The notes under the pieces were generated by a model that made no database searches, was not told the DNA's origin, and saw only the letters and a list, made by a program, of their open reading frames with translations. This document shows positions 22,651 to 51,848 of a stretch of DNA of 64,000 nt, in pieces (position 1 is the stretch's first letter; each line of letters opens with the position of its first letter). Source of the DNA: Ditylenchus dipsaci (lineage: Eukaryota; Nematoda; Chromadorea; Rhabditida; Anguinidae); assembly GCA_004194705.1 (NCBI GenBank), contig SADC01000274.1, forward strand, positions 62,001-126,000. The letters run 5' to 3'. Made by a program: the position numbers and the translations under genes.

Positions 22651-24055
22651 ATTCATGCAGCATGGCAACAAAATTGTATTTATCAAACACTTTTTTATTT
22701 GTGTTTTGAGTGGTCCTGAAAAATTGTTGTTTGTTTGCACAATAAGTTTCCTATTCAAGTGCAAATAGTTCTTCATTCATATCACATGTTTGCGCTTTTT
22801 TCATGGACATATACAAGGCAAACTAATAACTTTCAGAATTTAATGTATAATCCGTGGATTTATACGATAATTTAGAAAAAACGTGTAATATTTTCACAAA
22901 TCGTGGAATTTTTTTGTAAAAACTTTTGCGCATAACAAAAGCACTTTGTTCACATAGTGATATTTTTATTTTATCTAAAAAATGAGTTAAAAAGTGATCA
23001 AAAATTTTAAATATTTGCTTATATTTTTTTTGGAAGGGTGTAAGCTGTTAAAGATCCCGGGGTTTTCGTTTTTCAAATGTGATTTTATTTTGTCAAAAAC
23101 TTATTGTTGTAATGTCGAACATACTTATGCAGAATTCAAACCGGGATTAGCATCATTAATATCAGAATTTTTAAATTCCTTCGAAAATGTCCTAAATAGA
23201 AGACTACTTCACGAATCAATTTTTTTTTGCTGGAGTTTTTTAACTTTTTGATTACTATTTGAGGGCGTTTTTGAAGAAATTTAGAATTTCTGATATTGAT
23301 GATGGTAGTCCAACATTGAATTCTGTACAAATTGGTCTGAGATCGCGGTACCGAGTTGGACAAAAGATAACTCAAAAAGCACATTCGAAAAACACGAAAC
23401 TTGTTTTAATCTTTTCGTGTTTCACCCTTTCTTCAAGAACAATTTAGTAACCTTTTTCGACACGAAATCAACATTTTTCATATGCTTTTGGTAAAACGAT
23501 ACAAGAATTTTTTAAAATAAGTTGTAAAAAAACTTTTATTAGAGTTTCTTGGATATTATAGTGTGAATGCTATAAAGCAGAGTGCTCTGTCAATATTCCG
23601 TCTTTAGATAACAATCATCTGCCTTTGGAGGAATATACTCTGTTTTTGAATAATAGTGATTTGATTTTGGATGACAATACTCTATTTCAAATCTTTGTTT
23701 TGCATAATTTAAAAAAACTTCATTATCTAAGTTTTTTCACTAATAAAGATGCTCCACTATGTTTCAATCACTTTGCTCAGACGAGTTTGAATGAAAAAGT
23801 TTTCAGACAAACTTTGAACTAATCTCAAGACCACACTTTGAAAATCCATATATTCCAGAAAATTCTGTTCAGGTAACATGCTCATCATCTTTCAAATAGT
23901 ACTCAAAACTTATCTTGGGTTTTTGGGAAAACAAGTATTTTTTTTTCGAAAATATTCCTGAAAATCTATGTTACACTACGTGTCCAATGACGCGGCAAAA
24001 GTCGCAGTCACAGTCGCAGTCGCAGTCACAGTCACACTCACAGTGTGTGTCCAAT

Positions 24056-24477
24056 GGCTGTAAGTATAGTCGGGATCAACTTTTAGGGTCAACTTTTTCT
24101 TAAATTCAAAAATGTCAATATTTATCTTTATATTTTTTATTTTGATATTTATGACCCTAGGGCAACTTTTTAAGCTCTACACAAAAATATAGGCAGTTAT
24201 TCCGACTAATTTATAAAATTAGACGCAGAAAAATCGGTGAGTAAAAAAGTTGAGGGGTCAACTAGGGTCAACTTAGGGTCAACTTTTGCTAAAATTTTGT
24301 AAAGATAGGATTTTGAACTTCTGTAAAGGCCATCTTGTAGAGCTCAAAAAGTTGAGGGGGGGGGGGGGTGAAAAATATTAGATTTGGCACTTTCCCTTCA
24401 AAAAATTGATATTTTGGTAATTTTGACAAAGTTGACCCCTAAAAAGTTGAGGGGTCAACTCGACTATACTTACAGCC
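24056..24477. mobile_element. nested MITE, 422 bp, TSD AAT, iterated AGGGTCAACTTTT
   Basis: Ends GGCTGTAAGTATAGTCGGG and CTCGACTATACTTACAGCC, flanked by AAT (24053-24055, 24478-24480); removing it with one AAT restores the word TCCAATGACGCGG of the host. Subterminal copies of TAGGGTCAACTTTTAGGG/TCAACTAGGGTCAACTTAGG are iterated. It has a run of 13 G at about 24357. Confidence 0.8.
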
Positions 24478-24611
24478 AATGACGCGGCAAAAAGTCGCAG
24501 TCACAGTCGCAGTCACAGTCACAGTCGCAGTCACAGTGTGTGTCAATGACGCGAAAGGTGTTTTTGTCACACATTCACTTTTTTGTCACAGATTTACTCA
24601 TTTCTGTCACA

Positions 24612-25074
24612 GATTGGGTTCTCGACATGAAATCCACAATTTTTAATTTTTTGTGTGAAATTCAGGGTGGGCAAAGACCAAATGGCTCAGGACCCACTCC
24701 GAAATGGCCAAAAGGCCAAAATAATTGGTTTCTGGGGGTTTACTAAAGGGGAGTAAACTTTTTGAGAAAACCGATTGAGCGGATCAGATTTCGGGTCCGA
24801 TGGGCTTAATCGCTCACAACTCCACCCTGAACCACTCAAACCACCATAAACCTGGAATTCTGAGCGATTAAGCCCATCGGACCGAAATCTGATCCGCTCA
24901 ATCGGTTTTTCTCAAAAAGTTTACTCCCTCTTTAGTAAACCCCCAGAAAACCAATTATTTTGGCCTTTTGGCCATTCCGGAGTGGGTCCTGAGCTATCTG
25001 GTCTTCCCTCACCCCTGAATTTCACTCAAAAAAATTCAAAAATTGTTAATTTCGTGTCGAGACCAGAAAGTCCA
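24612..25074. repeat. nested 460-bp palindrome
   Basis: Arms GGTTCTCGACATGAAATCC.. and ..AATTTCGTGTCGAGACC enclose AAATTCAGGGTGGGCAAAGA / CTTCCCTCACCCCTGAATTT and CCGATTGAGCGGATCAGATT / AATCTGATCCGCTCAATCGG; centre about 24843. The arms look about 95% identical. Nested in 23974-25339. Confidence 0.8.
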
Positions 25075-25939
25075 ATACAAAATACAGTCACAGTGTGTGT
25101 CCAATGACGCGGAAAAGTGTGATTGCGGCTGTGACTGCGACGTAAATTCAAATCGATTTGAAGCGTCAGTCGCAGTCGCAGTCACACTTTTCCGCGCTAT
25201 TGGACACACACTGTGACTGCGACTGCGACTGTGACTGTGACTGTGACTGCGACTGTGACTGCGACTGTTGATGTGTGTCCAATGACGCGGAAAAGTCGCA
25301 GTCGCAGTCACACTTTTCCGCGTCATTGGACACGTAGTGTTAGACTTATTTTTTTATTTGACGGGGGGAAGGCACTATGCCAGGGTTCGTAAAGAAATTT
25401 TTCGAAAAACGATATTTGAGTAAAAAAGATTTTATTTCATTTTATCCAGTGCTTATTGCCATTTGGAAGCGAAAAAAAAAGATTTTCACTAAAAGCTTTA
25501 AAATAAAAAAGATTTTGAGTCCCGAAAAAAGGACAAATCTTTTTTAAAAAGACGATCATGAAGCTATCTTTGCTATTTTCTTGTTTTCACGCACAAGCAA
25601 ATTAACAACAAATTGGAAACCATTTGCTAAATTCAACTTGGCCTCTTCATCTTCTGCGATCAGTAAAGGCGCTTTTCGTGATTGTTTATGCTCCAAATTA
25701 AAATCTCGTGTGGTATTCCTTGGAAGACAATTTCAATTATTCCGAGTGTGCAACTGGGGTTGTGTAAACTTTTGACTCGATAAACGCCTAAAAAATTCGC
25801 AATGCGTTAAGTAAAGTCAGCAAAAGTGCCACGGAAATTACGTAGCATAACTATATAGACTTTGACTTCAAGAAAATTTACCCACTCAAGTTTCAGTGAA
25901 AACGTAAATATAAGTCTACCTCCCCAATCAGTGGCGTTG

Positions 25940-26160
25940 ATATTTTCACTGGGAACCCAGTGAGAATTCGATGGTAATTTAGTGGCAAATAGAACCTAGT
26001 GGGGCTCCAGTAGGCAGTGAATAGTTCTTATTGGCTTCCCACTGGAAATCCAGTGGGAAGACTTGATTAGCTGGGAGCCCAGTGGGAATTCGTTGGGAAA
26101 ACCAGGTTACCAGGGGGTCCACTGGGTTTTGCTGGGGACCCACTGGAAAAAAAATTTTCT
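25940..26160. repeat. CCCAGTGGGA iterated palindromic array
   Basis: Six or more copies of the near-palindrome CCCAGTGGGAATTCG/CCACTGGAAATCCAGTGGGA in both orientations. Termini not defined. Confidence 0.6.
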
Positions 26161-26164
26161 GTGT

Positions 26165-26300
26165 CAGATTCATTTCAGATAAATTTCTGAATCAAGACTT
26201 GAAACAGATAGACTTCTGAATCCTCACCTGAGTCGGATAAACTTCAGAATTTACACCTTAATAAGATTCCTTTACTGAATTCACGCTTGAATCAGATAAA
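26165..26300. repeat. ~42-bp tandem repeat GAATCAGATAAATTTCTGAA
   Basis: About four degenerate copies of TGAATCAGATAAACTTCTGAA plus CTCACCTTGA-like spacer, just downstream of the CadN-type gene. Confidence 0.6.
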
Positions 26301-26709
26301 TTCTGTTGTTTGCTTGCACGAAAAATTGTGTTTGCATGTTTATATCTTATAACTTTATTTAGTTAAATAACTTTTACAATATAATATTTATTTTACAAAT
26401 CAGTCAAAGTAAAGGCATCAGATCATCAAAGAGAAATTCTAATTGGCTGTGGTATGGTCAAGGGTTGATAAAAGAAAAAGGATGTAAGTTTGAAGCAATG
26501 AAGAAACGAAAGACATCAATAAAGCGTACAAATACAGTAAGACAATTGGCTGAAAACCATCAACAAACATACACACAATAAAATGGCAAGATGTGAGAAA
26601 AAGAGGGGTAAAACAAACAAGAACAATAGATAGCAATTTCAATAGCAACAATAATAAATGCATTTCTCTGCCGGACTAGCACTTCTTATATTTTCTGGTC
26701 TAGCTGGTT

Positions 26710-42181
<15,472 letters not shown>

Positions 42182-44193
42182 CTAAATTCAGGTGAAGGGT
42201 GATATTTGCTTGTTTTTGGTTTGGAAGTTTTGGTGAGGGGGCCCGACCACTAACTTTTCTCTCTCTTTTATAGTTTGTAGATAAATTTTGAGGTAGGCGA
42301 AAATTGCTTATTTTTTCGGCTAAGGCTTTTGTGAATCAATATTGGCAGTATAGAATAGGGAATAAGGCACACAGCAATGGGTCTTGAAAGACTTGAATAT
42401 GAGACAAAGTCGCCAAAAATTTTACTTTGACTGGCGACTATGGAGCGATTTGAGTGCTTAAAATTCAGAAATAAATTTGTGAATAATAATTATGAATCAA
42501 CTAGTAACCCTATAGGACAAAAAATGACAAAAAAATAATAATTTGACGCTATTGGAATACAACAAGCCCCCCCATAGTTTGGAAGGTACCAAAAACTAGG
42601 TGTTATTAGAAATGGCCAGGTCTTCAGCCTAATTCTAAGACCTAAGTGTCAAAACCTAAATTATTGGGTAAGGTATATCCCAGTATGGTTTTTGCGAGGA
42701 CATTAACCAGCAGCGCCAATAATTTTTAAAACAAAAGAATAACGATTCACGCATCATTTGCCCCGTTACAGATATGATCGATGACTATTCATCAACATAT
42801 TACTGAAAAATCTAATGAGTTTCATTGCAACCAAATTTACACATGAGAAAAAAACTAGAAAAATTTGATACACTCGTCACTAAAAAACAGAAATACGATT
42901 AAAAATAGAGGAATAGATGCTCTGGACAATATAAACCTATCGACAGGTGTGTCCATTAAGAGGTTGTGTGTATTGAGTAGTGTGCCCAATTGTGGGTGCT
43001 GCCAACAATGGGTATGAATTACAGGAAGGAAGCTAGTAAGCGAGAATAGCCAGCACCTACACCACTCAATACAATGAGGGCACTGAGTAGCCTATCTAAC
43101 AACATATGCACACAGGCCATTCAGCAGATTGCTGCAACACAGGTCAAACAAAGTCCAGCAAAATGGCTGCAATCAATGCCATGATTATTATAATCAAGGA
43201 AAGATCCATCTCTTACCAACGTCGACAGATCAAAATAAATTAGGATTATGAATTACTTCAAGAATGATGGGTTGCCGAAAAAGTCATGAAATGCACTTAT
43301 CATTCTTTTATGCCTATCTAAATTATACATACATAGACCATTGACTAATCTCCGGCTACCTTAGTCAATCAATACCCTGCCCCTGCTAAGAAATAGAACC
43401 AGGAAAAGTGATTCATTATCTCTTATGTGTTTTCTTCTACAATAAACCACAGAGAAAGGAATGTAAAACAAATACTTTCCGTCTACAACCAAACACAAAG
43501 GCAGAGACAGTTTGTGTTGCTGCTGCTGCTCTAGCTGCCTTTTTAAACCACGAAAGAGAATAAAGAGAAAAATAGCACAAGTATTATTGATCCATTGGAC
43601 TGTCGAGCTTGCGTGCTAGTTGACCAGGGCACCTTGGCCTTAGCTGAACCGAAGTAGTGCCCATCGTAAAAAGAAAGGAGAGAATGGTCTTAAATGGACA
43701 TACACTAAGGGCGGCTGCAGCACTCCTCCATTTGTATGGTGTGCGGTGTTGGAATGTCTTTCTCTGGTCCAACAGAGCTGAGTAAGAGAAGGAAAGTTTT
43801 TAGACGTCTCAAGAAAAAGAGGGAAAGAGACCGCCAATTCTTTGACAATAACAAAGAATCGACTCTGCACTCTTTTGGTGGAAGTAGCGGGAGGAGAAAA
43901 GGGTGGACAAAGGCCTTTTGCAGAGATTCTGTAGAGACGAGTGGGTTGATTTGAGAGGTAAATTTTAATTCAGGTGGAGCCCTTTTTCCACGAATAAAGT
44001 TTTGAATTTTTTTTGTTGACAACAATTATTGTCGAGCCAGCAAATTATACAGCAGTCAAGCCGAGCAACTGCGCAAAAATTTTCTATTTGGTTTCGAAAA
44101 TATTGGTGCTGGCCAGTCATACCAGCAGAGTCACAAACTATGCATAAAAGCCCGGGGACCAGTAGATTTTTTTGAAACGTCCTTATTTTCAAT

Positions 44194-44561
44194 ACAATTA
44201 AACCTCGATATAATGACACCCATCGGGAACCGCCTTGGGGTGTCATGCTAGTGGAGTGTCACTATACTCGAGTGGCACTATTATACGGTCGCCACAATGG
44301 AGGTGAGAAGTGCGAGGTCGAGGTTTTTGAGGTAATGTGGCTCAGCGAGATTTTGTCATTTTACTGATCTGAAAAGTTTTTTGACCTATTTTTAAGGTCC
44401 GCTGCTGAATTCAAAAAGTTTTACGACTAACGGCTATTAAAAATAAAAAATTAGAAATGGACCTCGCAACTCGCATCTCACACCTCGACCTTGCACCTCA
44501 CACCTCCATTGTGGTTAAGGCATAATGCTCACTGTAGTGTCACTATATCGACGTTTGACTG
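44194..44561. mobile_element. CAGTCAAACC-family element with nested MITE
   Basis: CAATTAAACCTCGATATAAT and CACTATATCGACGTTTGACT ends with TA on both sides (44192-44193, 44562-44563). Nested at 44292-44514 is a second inverted repeat CCACAATGGAGGTG / CACCTCCATTGTGG with iterated GCGAGGTCGAGGT. Confidence 0.65.
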
Positions 44562-46980
44562 TAATATTGACTAGACAGAAATTTTTTATCAGATCAGCTT
44601 AAAGGCTATAAATTGTTAAAAAATAAAAACACAGCCGATTTCATTTTTTTCGCTGTCTTTAATTTTAAAAGATAGGAATGTTCTCAGGTGAAATCTTACC
44701 TACTTGAAATTTTACAAACAAAATCTACCAGTAAAACATCTCTCCAAGCCATGCCCAATACAGAAACATATCTGCATGACCAATTCCATTCACCCGAAAA
44801 TCCTCCTCTTTATCCCATAATTCCAACCTTGAACACTAATGCTTTTTTGCCCATTTCAGGAAGTGGATTAGAGACTTAGAAGAGGAAGAAATAAAAGAAA
44901 ATGGTCTGATCACCTTCTGCTGCTCACCTTTTGGCTAATGCATTCAAAAGATGCAACTAGAGGGTTTCAAATATAGCCCAGAGAAGACGCCTCTTTCTGA
45001 TGGTTTGCATTGAATCTTTGATGTAATCCAAGGAGGAGTCTTTGCTCCAACCTGTTGGCTTTCAGACTTAATGGATTTATGTGTTGTAGCACGCCTGCAG
45101 CAATAACAACAGCATGGAACAATTGGAAGAGGGGAGAGCAAAGGTGTGGATGGAATCAAGAGAAGAGACCATTCACAACTGAATCCTAATTCCTCTTTTC
45201 TTTAGTGACAACAATGCTTGTTGGCTGAGATTAGAAGAAAGGATAAATCGATCAGATGGAGTGATTCATACATATCTTGCGAAAATTGTCAACTATAAAT
45301 CAGGATTTAAATGGCGGCGAATTGAGAGAGGGTTGGAAAGTTGGATGGAATAGAAGAATGGCACCCATAGATTAATAGAAAATTTTTGAAATTTGAAAGC
45401 AGACTGCAAAGTCGAAAATTCATTGGAATTTGCAGGATATTGTCTCAAATAGTTAGTAACATATACAATAGTACAACGAGCAGTCAACTAAAAAATTTTA
45501 AAAATAAATTACTGTAAATGGAAAAGGTTGCAGAAAAAAGTTTAACGCGTAAGGAAATTCCGTAGCTACCGGACATTATCGACTATCAACCGAATTTGTC
45601 GAGCGACATCGTCGACTATTTTTCGGTAAACTCGGCTGTTTCGATAAATTTACCAAAAAATAGTCGACAATGTCATGCTTCATAGGTATCATCTTTATTG
45701 ATAAACGAAATTTGAATGCACTGTTGTAAAATTATATTTCAGGTTTCACTATTTTTACTTGTAACTTACAAGTTGTAAGTTTTTTTAGTTTGATTTTTTT
45801 GGAATTATTTAGAAGGTGTTTACCTACTAAGCTTATCATGACTTTTTATTTGTATACTGCCAGAAACAATCAAAAGAATTTAAAAATGTTAGATAAATTC
45901 TCATGAGAAGAAAAAATAAAAAGGTATGCTAGTATGTGAAAACACTTTTCCTGCCCTAAATCAATGCTAAAATCGTCGATATTATGTAGGATGATGGTTG
46001 TATAATTGTCAAAACACTGATAAAATTTGCTAGAAATTATATATATATAATTATTACATAAAAATAAGTTAATAAGTTTTATTCTCACAGAAAATTAAAA
46101 TTTAAAATTGTAACAGGTCAGGAAAACAAGTCAGTGGAACGAGGTTGATTAGTAATAGTGACCTCCCTTCCTGCAACCCACCAACTTCTTTTCCTTCCAC
46201 TTTCCTGAGTTCCAAATCCTGCAATTGCAATTTTACCAACCTTCCTTCCTACAGAGATTGATGACTGGCTAGCAGACCAGCACTAGTGGAAAGAGTAGCA
46301 GAGAAGGTAAGAAAGGTGAGAGCAAAGGAACAAAGGGTTGACAAATCACCCACCGGGATTATCCCTACTCTCCAGAAAGGTGGTCAAAAGAGGCAGAGAG
46401 ACAAAACTAGAAAGAAAAGTCTCAAAGAACGGGGCTGCAGCTACCCCTGTACACCTAAAAGAACACAATAGTCATCCATCCATGCTCTACCATTCCACCC
46501 AAAATGACCTTGCCTTTTGGGGCATCCATCCAATTTAATGGACGGATCGAACATTTGGAAAAAAAGTCTCCTTTTACTTTGGTTGCCTCTCTATGTAAAT
46601 TCGAATGCACACATCTTTCTGTTCCTAATCACCGATATTGTAGTCAAAGATGTGTATGCTCTGAGAAAAATCGAAATTCTGGCTAACGGAATACTGAAAA
46701 CAAAATGCTTGCAAGCTTTCAGAGAACAGGAAACACACATCAATGTTAAAAATTCAAATATGAGCGCCACTAACAAGAGAACCGTTTGAGCTGTACGATT
46801 TGATTAAAAAATTCTGACAAGGCTATCTTGTAGAGAACAGTCAACTTACTTAATGGAATTTCAATATTTTATCCCCACGGAAAAAAACGAATCTGGAGAC
46901 TTGAGAAACATCAAGAAACAGACTAGCACGGCCCCCTGTAGAGTTTTAAAAACGTATTTATTTATTTATTATCTACCCCT

Positions 46981-47101
46981 GGTATGGTGACACCACTAAA
47001 AGTTCGATCCTTAGCAGGATCTCGCACTATTTTAAACCCATATGTGGGAAAAAATGTTAGACACAGCTAGGGATCGAACATTTTAGGTGTCATTGTATGG
47101 A
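46981..47101. repeat. degenerate 120-bp inverted repeat
   Basis: GGTATGGTGACACCACTAAA / TTTTAGGTGTCATTG and GTTCGATCC / GGGATCGAAC. Related to the CAGTCAAACC family (gtgacacc, TTCGATCC in place of TTCGTTCC). Confidence 0.55.
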
Positions 47102-50100
47102 GGCTTGAATGTAGAACATATGTTTTTTAAATCCACAAGGGGAACAAGGCGGTTTGTGACTTGATTTTCTTCGAGTCTCAGATTCGATTTTTCCCGTCCA
47201 TGTAGAAAAATATTGAATACCATATAATAAGCTTACTATGATCTACAAGATTGCTCTGCCAGAATTTTGGAATCGTTCGTACAGTTGGAACGGCTGCTTC
47301 GATATAGATACACCTTACGTGGGCTTGTTGAAGTAAATGATATATAACTAATAAGTATTGATGGGTTTCAAAATATAAAAATTTCCAAGCTTGATTAATG
47401 CTTCAACTTTTTCCGAAAAACGTATGTCTTTTCAAAGCTAGTTTTTTATTCGATCCCCTGATCAGCGAAATATGAGATCAATCTTCAATTTTTTTTGGAA
47501 ATCAAAAAGGTTAGAATATACAAAGATGTAATATTTTTGTTCCTAGATAAATATATAGCTAGATAGATAGATAGATAAATATAAATATAAATTTCAAGGC
47601 TATATATGGCCTTGAAAGTCAAGGTGATGTATTTTAAAGCAGAAAGCTAATTTAGAAACATTTTAAATAAGTATACTTGCAGTTTCTACCAATTAAGATT
47701 TAATTGTTAAAATTTCAAAGGGATGCCTAATATAGAGGGGTCTTTAACTGCCTTCCAAATCGGAACCATATATGAAATAATTGATAAAAAAAAATACAAT
47801 CAACCAGACAAATCAGCTTCATCGCACTGGCAATGAACAACACAAATATTTCAAAAAGAGCAAGCAGAGTGTGAATCACCCATAATTTCTCGACCACAGA
47901 TGCCTCACCACTCATCCCAGCCCTACACTAACCAGAAGAATGAGCAAATATTCAATATGTTGTGAATATGCAATCAGTGCAGCAGATCTTCCCGTCTCAA
48001 CACTGCTTTTGTAATAGAGAAAAAGCAGCGGCTAACTAGAGCTGTTTTTGTTCAGCAGACAGACCAACAAACACATGTTAGCCAATCACGAATAGACAAG
48101 AAGAGGAAAAAACTGACTCATTCTCTGTTGTTTATACAAAAAATATATATTATTGCGGTGATAAGGAATTGAGTTCTCGAAAAATGTGTGCTGAGGGTTA
48201 CAACAAAACCTAAGATAACGAATCAAATTTTTTGGAATTCTTCCCTTATCTGCATACTTCAAAAAAAAAATAAAAATTCCTGGATCACATTGCGCGCTTG
48301 CTCAAAATTATAGCGCACAAAGTTTTGCCTTCAACATTGAAGATCGCACAAAAAGAATAACTCAATCCAATCCCCTCAATCATGAATGCAACATTGTATT
48401 ACAAAATGAAAGAATATTTCTGATAGGTTGCAGCAAAATGCTCTTGACCACATATGATACACGATGTTTCGAGAAACTCCCACATTTAGAAAATCAAAAT
48501 ATTTTTTTAGGTCGAGTTCCGAATTTTTGTAAACGCCGTTAAAATTTAAAAAAAATGAATTTATTTGGTAAAAGATGTACAAAAAAAAGATTATTGGTTG
48601 GTACCCTTTGTAGATTGGGTTTAGGTCATCCAGAAGTCATTCACGGACCAGGAGCCCAATCACACGGAGGACTAGGAGAAATTGTGGCTTCGGATATTAT
48701 ATACCGAAAAAATTTCTGTTCTTTCAGTCGGAAATGCGGAATTTCACCTAGAAAAAAGTTACGGCGTTTTAAAAGTGTAGAAGTGTCTTGAGACACCCAA
48801 TCTTGCCAAACAACCGACCAACCTTTGATACTTAATAAATTTTAACTTTTGAAAAAACAGTAATACTCCACATTTAGTGCCAATATCGACACTTTCTTCT
48901 CATTTGTAAGTTTTTTTTACAACCTTTAAAGAAGAAAAAAGGAGGAAAAATAGACAAAAGGGTCCAGTAGTTACTCAACTACTAGCCGGCCAAAAGCGCA
49001 TTTATCCACACATTCATTCATTCAACTGGCTAAAGCAAAGTCTCTAGCCATTAATGCATTTGGCAATCTCAGCAAAAAAGAGGTTGAAGTAGAAGTGGCA
49101 AAGATTTCTTCAGGAAAAGGAGAAAAAAGGCCGCCTTAAAAGGAGGCGAAATGGACAGTGGACATCACAAATCTCACACTAGTTCTGCCGTTTAAGGAAG
49201 CTGCCTGGCTGTTTAGCTGCAAGACTTGGCAGCAACAGGAGGGTATAGCCATAGCTACTACTATTACTACTGCTGCAACACCCAAACAAATCTACATAAA
49301 GACAGAGAAGTAGTAGTCGTTGTCTTCTCCTTGCTTTTTGGTTGTTGATGCATCAGCCCTCAGGGGAGCTATTGCTTAACTTCTTTGAGTGGGAATGTCT
49401 CTCTGTCTATTTTATTCTATTCTCAGTTGTCCAATGCAACAATTTGCTTGTTGTTTGCTCCTGATATGATCAAAAAAGTTGGTAGAATAAGTATGAGTAT
49501 AAGTATACAAAGATTCAAAATATAAAAATGTCAGACATCGTCCCAGAAATGAAACCCATCATATTGTAAATGAGGTTGGAAGCTAAAGCCGAAAATGTCA
49601 CGAAAATATACGAAAAGCGGACAAAACCTACTGGCAGCAAAAAATTCCACCTTTGAGCTGCATTTAATGATATACATAAAAAGACCATACTGGGGTGGTC
49701 TTTCGTCGGGCCCATCTCCGTCCTGTCCGGGTGGTCTATCGATTGACCTAATAGATATGGACGGTCTTCTTTCTAGAACTCCACTATGCGCGAGACACGC
49801 TGCTTTTCTCTTTCTTGAAAAATAATCTTCATCGGTTGTTAAAGCCTTTTATGCCTAATCGTTGATAGTAGTCGAATGTCGGCAAAACCAGATTTCTGGC
49901 ATACTAATTTAAAATCGAGCGATTTGGATTCAGGTGTAAGAAAACGCGCGCTGCGACTGCAGCTGATGTTAGTAATGCACGCTGACTTTTTTCGGCTAAA
50001 AACGTGTAAGCCAATTATATTTCTTAGTAAAGTGTAGAAGAAAAGAGTAAATTATGTCACAATAGCATTTCTAACGACAAATAGTTGCACTGGCCCTGAT

Positions 50101-51576
50101 TTAATAACTACGATTCCCGCTATCCTAGAATCTCTGAGAACATCTCCTTCCCCCTCACGCCGTGTGGCGTTTATCTATGCTTAAAAAAAATCTTAGCACT
50201 TTTTGGTGGGTTTCTAAGAAGTTAGCTCTAAAATATAGCACGCTAAAAAGAGACACAGTTTTTAAAAAAGTTCCTAAACTTCAAGCTTTCTAAAAATCCT
50301 TGTATTGCACTCAAACAATCAAATACAGAAACAATTTAGCCAGACAGAGGTACTCAGTCTTCCAACCTTACAATTCCACACTATCAAAACACTAGTCTGT
50401 GTGTGCTCTGAGCAAACCGCAAGAGGTGTAATAAAAACAATTTCAGCTCTGCCCAACTTTAATCAAATCCTAAAGAGAGAGGCAAAAGCTTGTGGACTTG
50501 AGTGAGCGGGCCTTTCCACGCCTTGCCTTATTATTAGCTCGACTTGTTCTCGTTTTGCAGGCATTGTGGGTGTGTGCTCAAGCCTAAGAGGAAGAGAAGC
50601 ATTAATAATAGAGTAGCAACTAGCTGCGCACCCTGGCCAAAAACAGGAAGAACCAGGCTAATAGTAGTCAGCTGGGCTGCTGACAACAAGAAAACTAGAC
50701 AAAGTATCGCCACTGACATATACATCTATTACACGATTATGTAATCCACTAGACAACACATCCTGCACACATTTGTCTTTTCGTGTGGACATGTCTGGAT
50801 TAGGGATGAAGGATGAGGGATGGACGACAAGAGGTGCCATAATTGATTAAGCTAGTGGTAGTTGAGGAACTCTTATTAATAATAAGTAAAAAAAGAATTG
50901 ACAACAACAAAAAAACTTGAATAGATGATTAAACATATTTGCATGATAAAAACGTTTAGAAGAAGTGCAATTTATCCACAAAAAAGCCATGTATATGGTC
51001 ATAGAAAACTAATTTTTTTGGTGTTTAAAGGGGCATACCAGCGCGTTACAATGCAATTAAGGAGGGGACCAGAAATTTTTTATTCTCTCAGAACTGCCTT
51101 GTACAAGCATTCTACCTGATCCGACAAAAGTTTTCTTCCTACTTTTTCAATAGTGGGCCAAGGTCGTGAACACTAGAATTGACATGAGACGAGTGTGAAC
51201 AGGGACAATTTTTGAAAACTTGCTGGTCTCCGCCTTAGTTTGTGGTCTAACGCGCTCGCATGCCATTCTCAAGTAATCGTGAGCACCTTATTAATACAAT
51301 CGAATTACGATGTAGTGCGCATGAATAAACGAAGACTATTCGCATTGCACTAAAAACTGCAATAAATGGGTGGCATTTGTTCGGAACTCCACTGCACGAT
51401 AAAATAGTCAGAAACTGTTCAGATAGATATTTTCAAAATCATAGTATTATTTACCGAGAGTACGTTGCGTCTGACCAAGAGAATTTTGGCAGATTAAGTT
51501 AAGTTGAAATTCGAGTAAAATGTCAGATGGGGAAGGCAAAATACAAATATAGATCAGGTAATATATTAACACTGTT

Positions 51577-51848
51577 TTAAAGGGGGGACACTTGGGGGGG
51601 TTGAGAAATGGGTTTGTCAACCTGATGAAAATCCCATAAATGGGTTGCAAAAAGATTTTAAATATAAAATTATTTATGTGATTTTATAATGGGTTTCACT
51701 AAATATTGTCGAATAAGTAGTGAAACCATCATAAAATCACATAAATAATTTTATATTTAAAATCTTTTTGCAACCCATTTATGGGTTTTTCATCAGGTTG
51801 ACAAACCCATTTCTCAACCCCCCCCAAGTGTCCCCCCCCCTTTAAAGG
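51577..51848. repeat. 272-bp near-perfect palindrome
   Basis: TTTAAAGGGGGGACACTTGG / CCAAGTGTCCCCCC plus AACCTGATGAAAATCCCATA / TATGGGTTTTTCATCAGGTT and TAATTATTT-type arms meet at about 51712. The arms differ by about four short indels, mostly in G/C or A/T runs. Confidence 0.85.

Larger units (their letters stand above)
23974..25339. mobile_element. Harbinger-like MITE, 1366 bp, TSD TTA, iterated CAGTCGCAGTCA
   Basis: Ends CACTACGTGTCCAATGACGC and GCGTCATTGGACACGTAGTG with TTA on both sides (23971-23973, 25340-25342), the favoured Harbinger target. The TIR part GTGTCCAATGACGCGG recurs about seven times in both orientations, each followed by GTCGCAGTCACAGTC arrays (23978, 24046/24478, 24538, 25096, inverted 25185, 25275, end). 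Two further elements are nested in it. Confidence 0.85.
11881..26709. other. intergenic region between the two cadherin genes
   Basis: No host exon is recognised. It holds the promoter and 5' UTR of cadherin gene 1 near 11.9 kb and the 3' UTR of the CadN-type gene near 26.7-26.3 kb; a minus-strand AATAAA lies at 26354-26359. Most of the rest is the inverted-repeat elements listed separately. At 12.8-14.4, 21.0-22.2 and 22.8-23.9 kb I see only AT-rich unique sequence. Confidence 0.55.

Noticed and set aside
22333..22776. 147-codon open frame, Thr/Leu/Tyr-rich
   Set aside because: Produced by the 24-bp minisatellite; the repeat is not codon-phased and has no homologue I know.
48555..48791. 78-codon plus-strand frame with basic C terminus
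   Set aside because: No recognisable domain, no splice signals that extend it, composition as in its surroundings.
50534..50725. 63-codon minus-strand frame starting with a hydrophobic stretch, candidate upstream signal exon
   Set aside because: No good donor in frame and no similarity to cadherin N termini; hydrophobic runs arise easily from pyrimidine-rich DNA.
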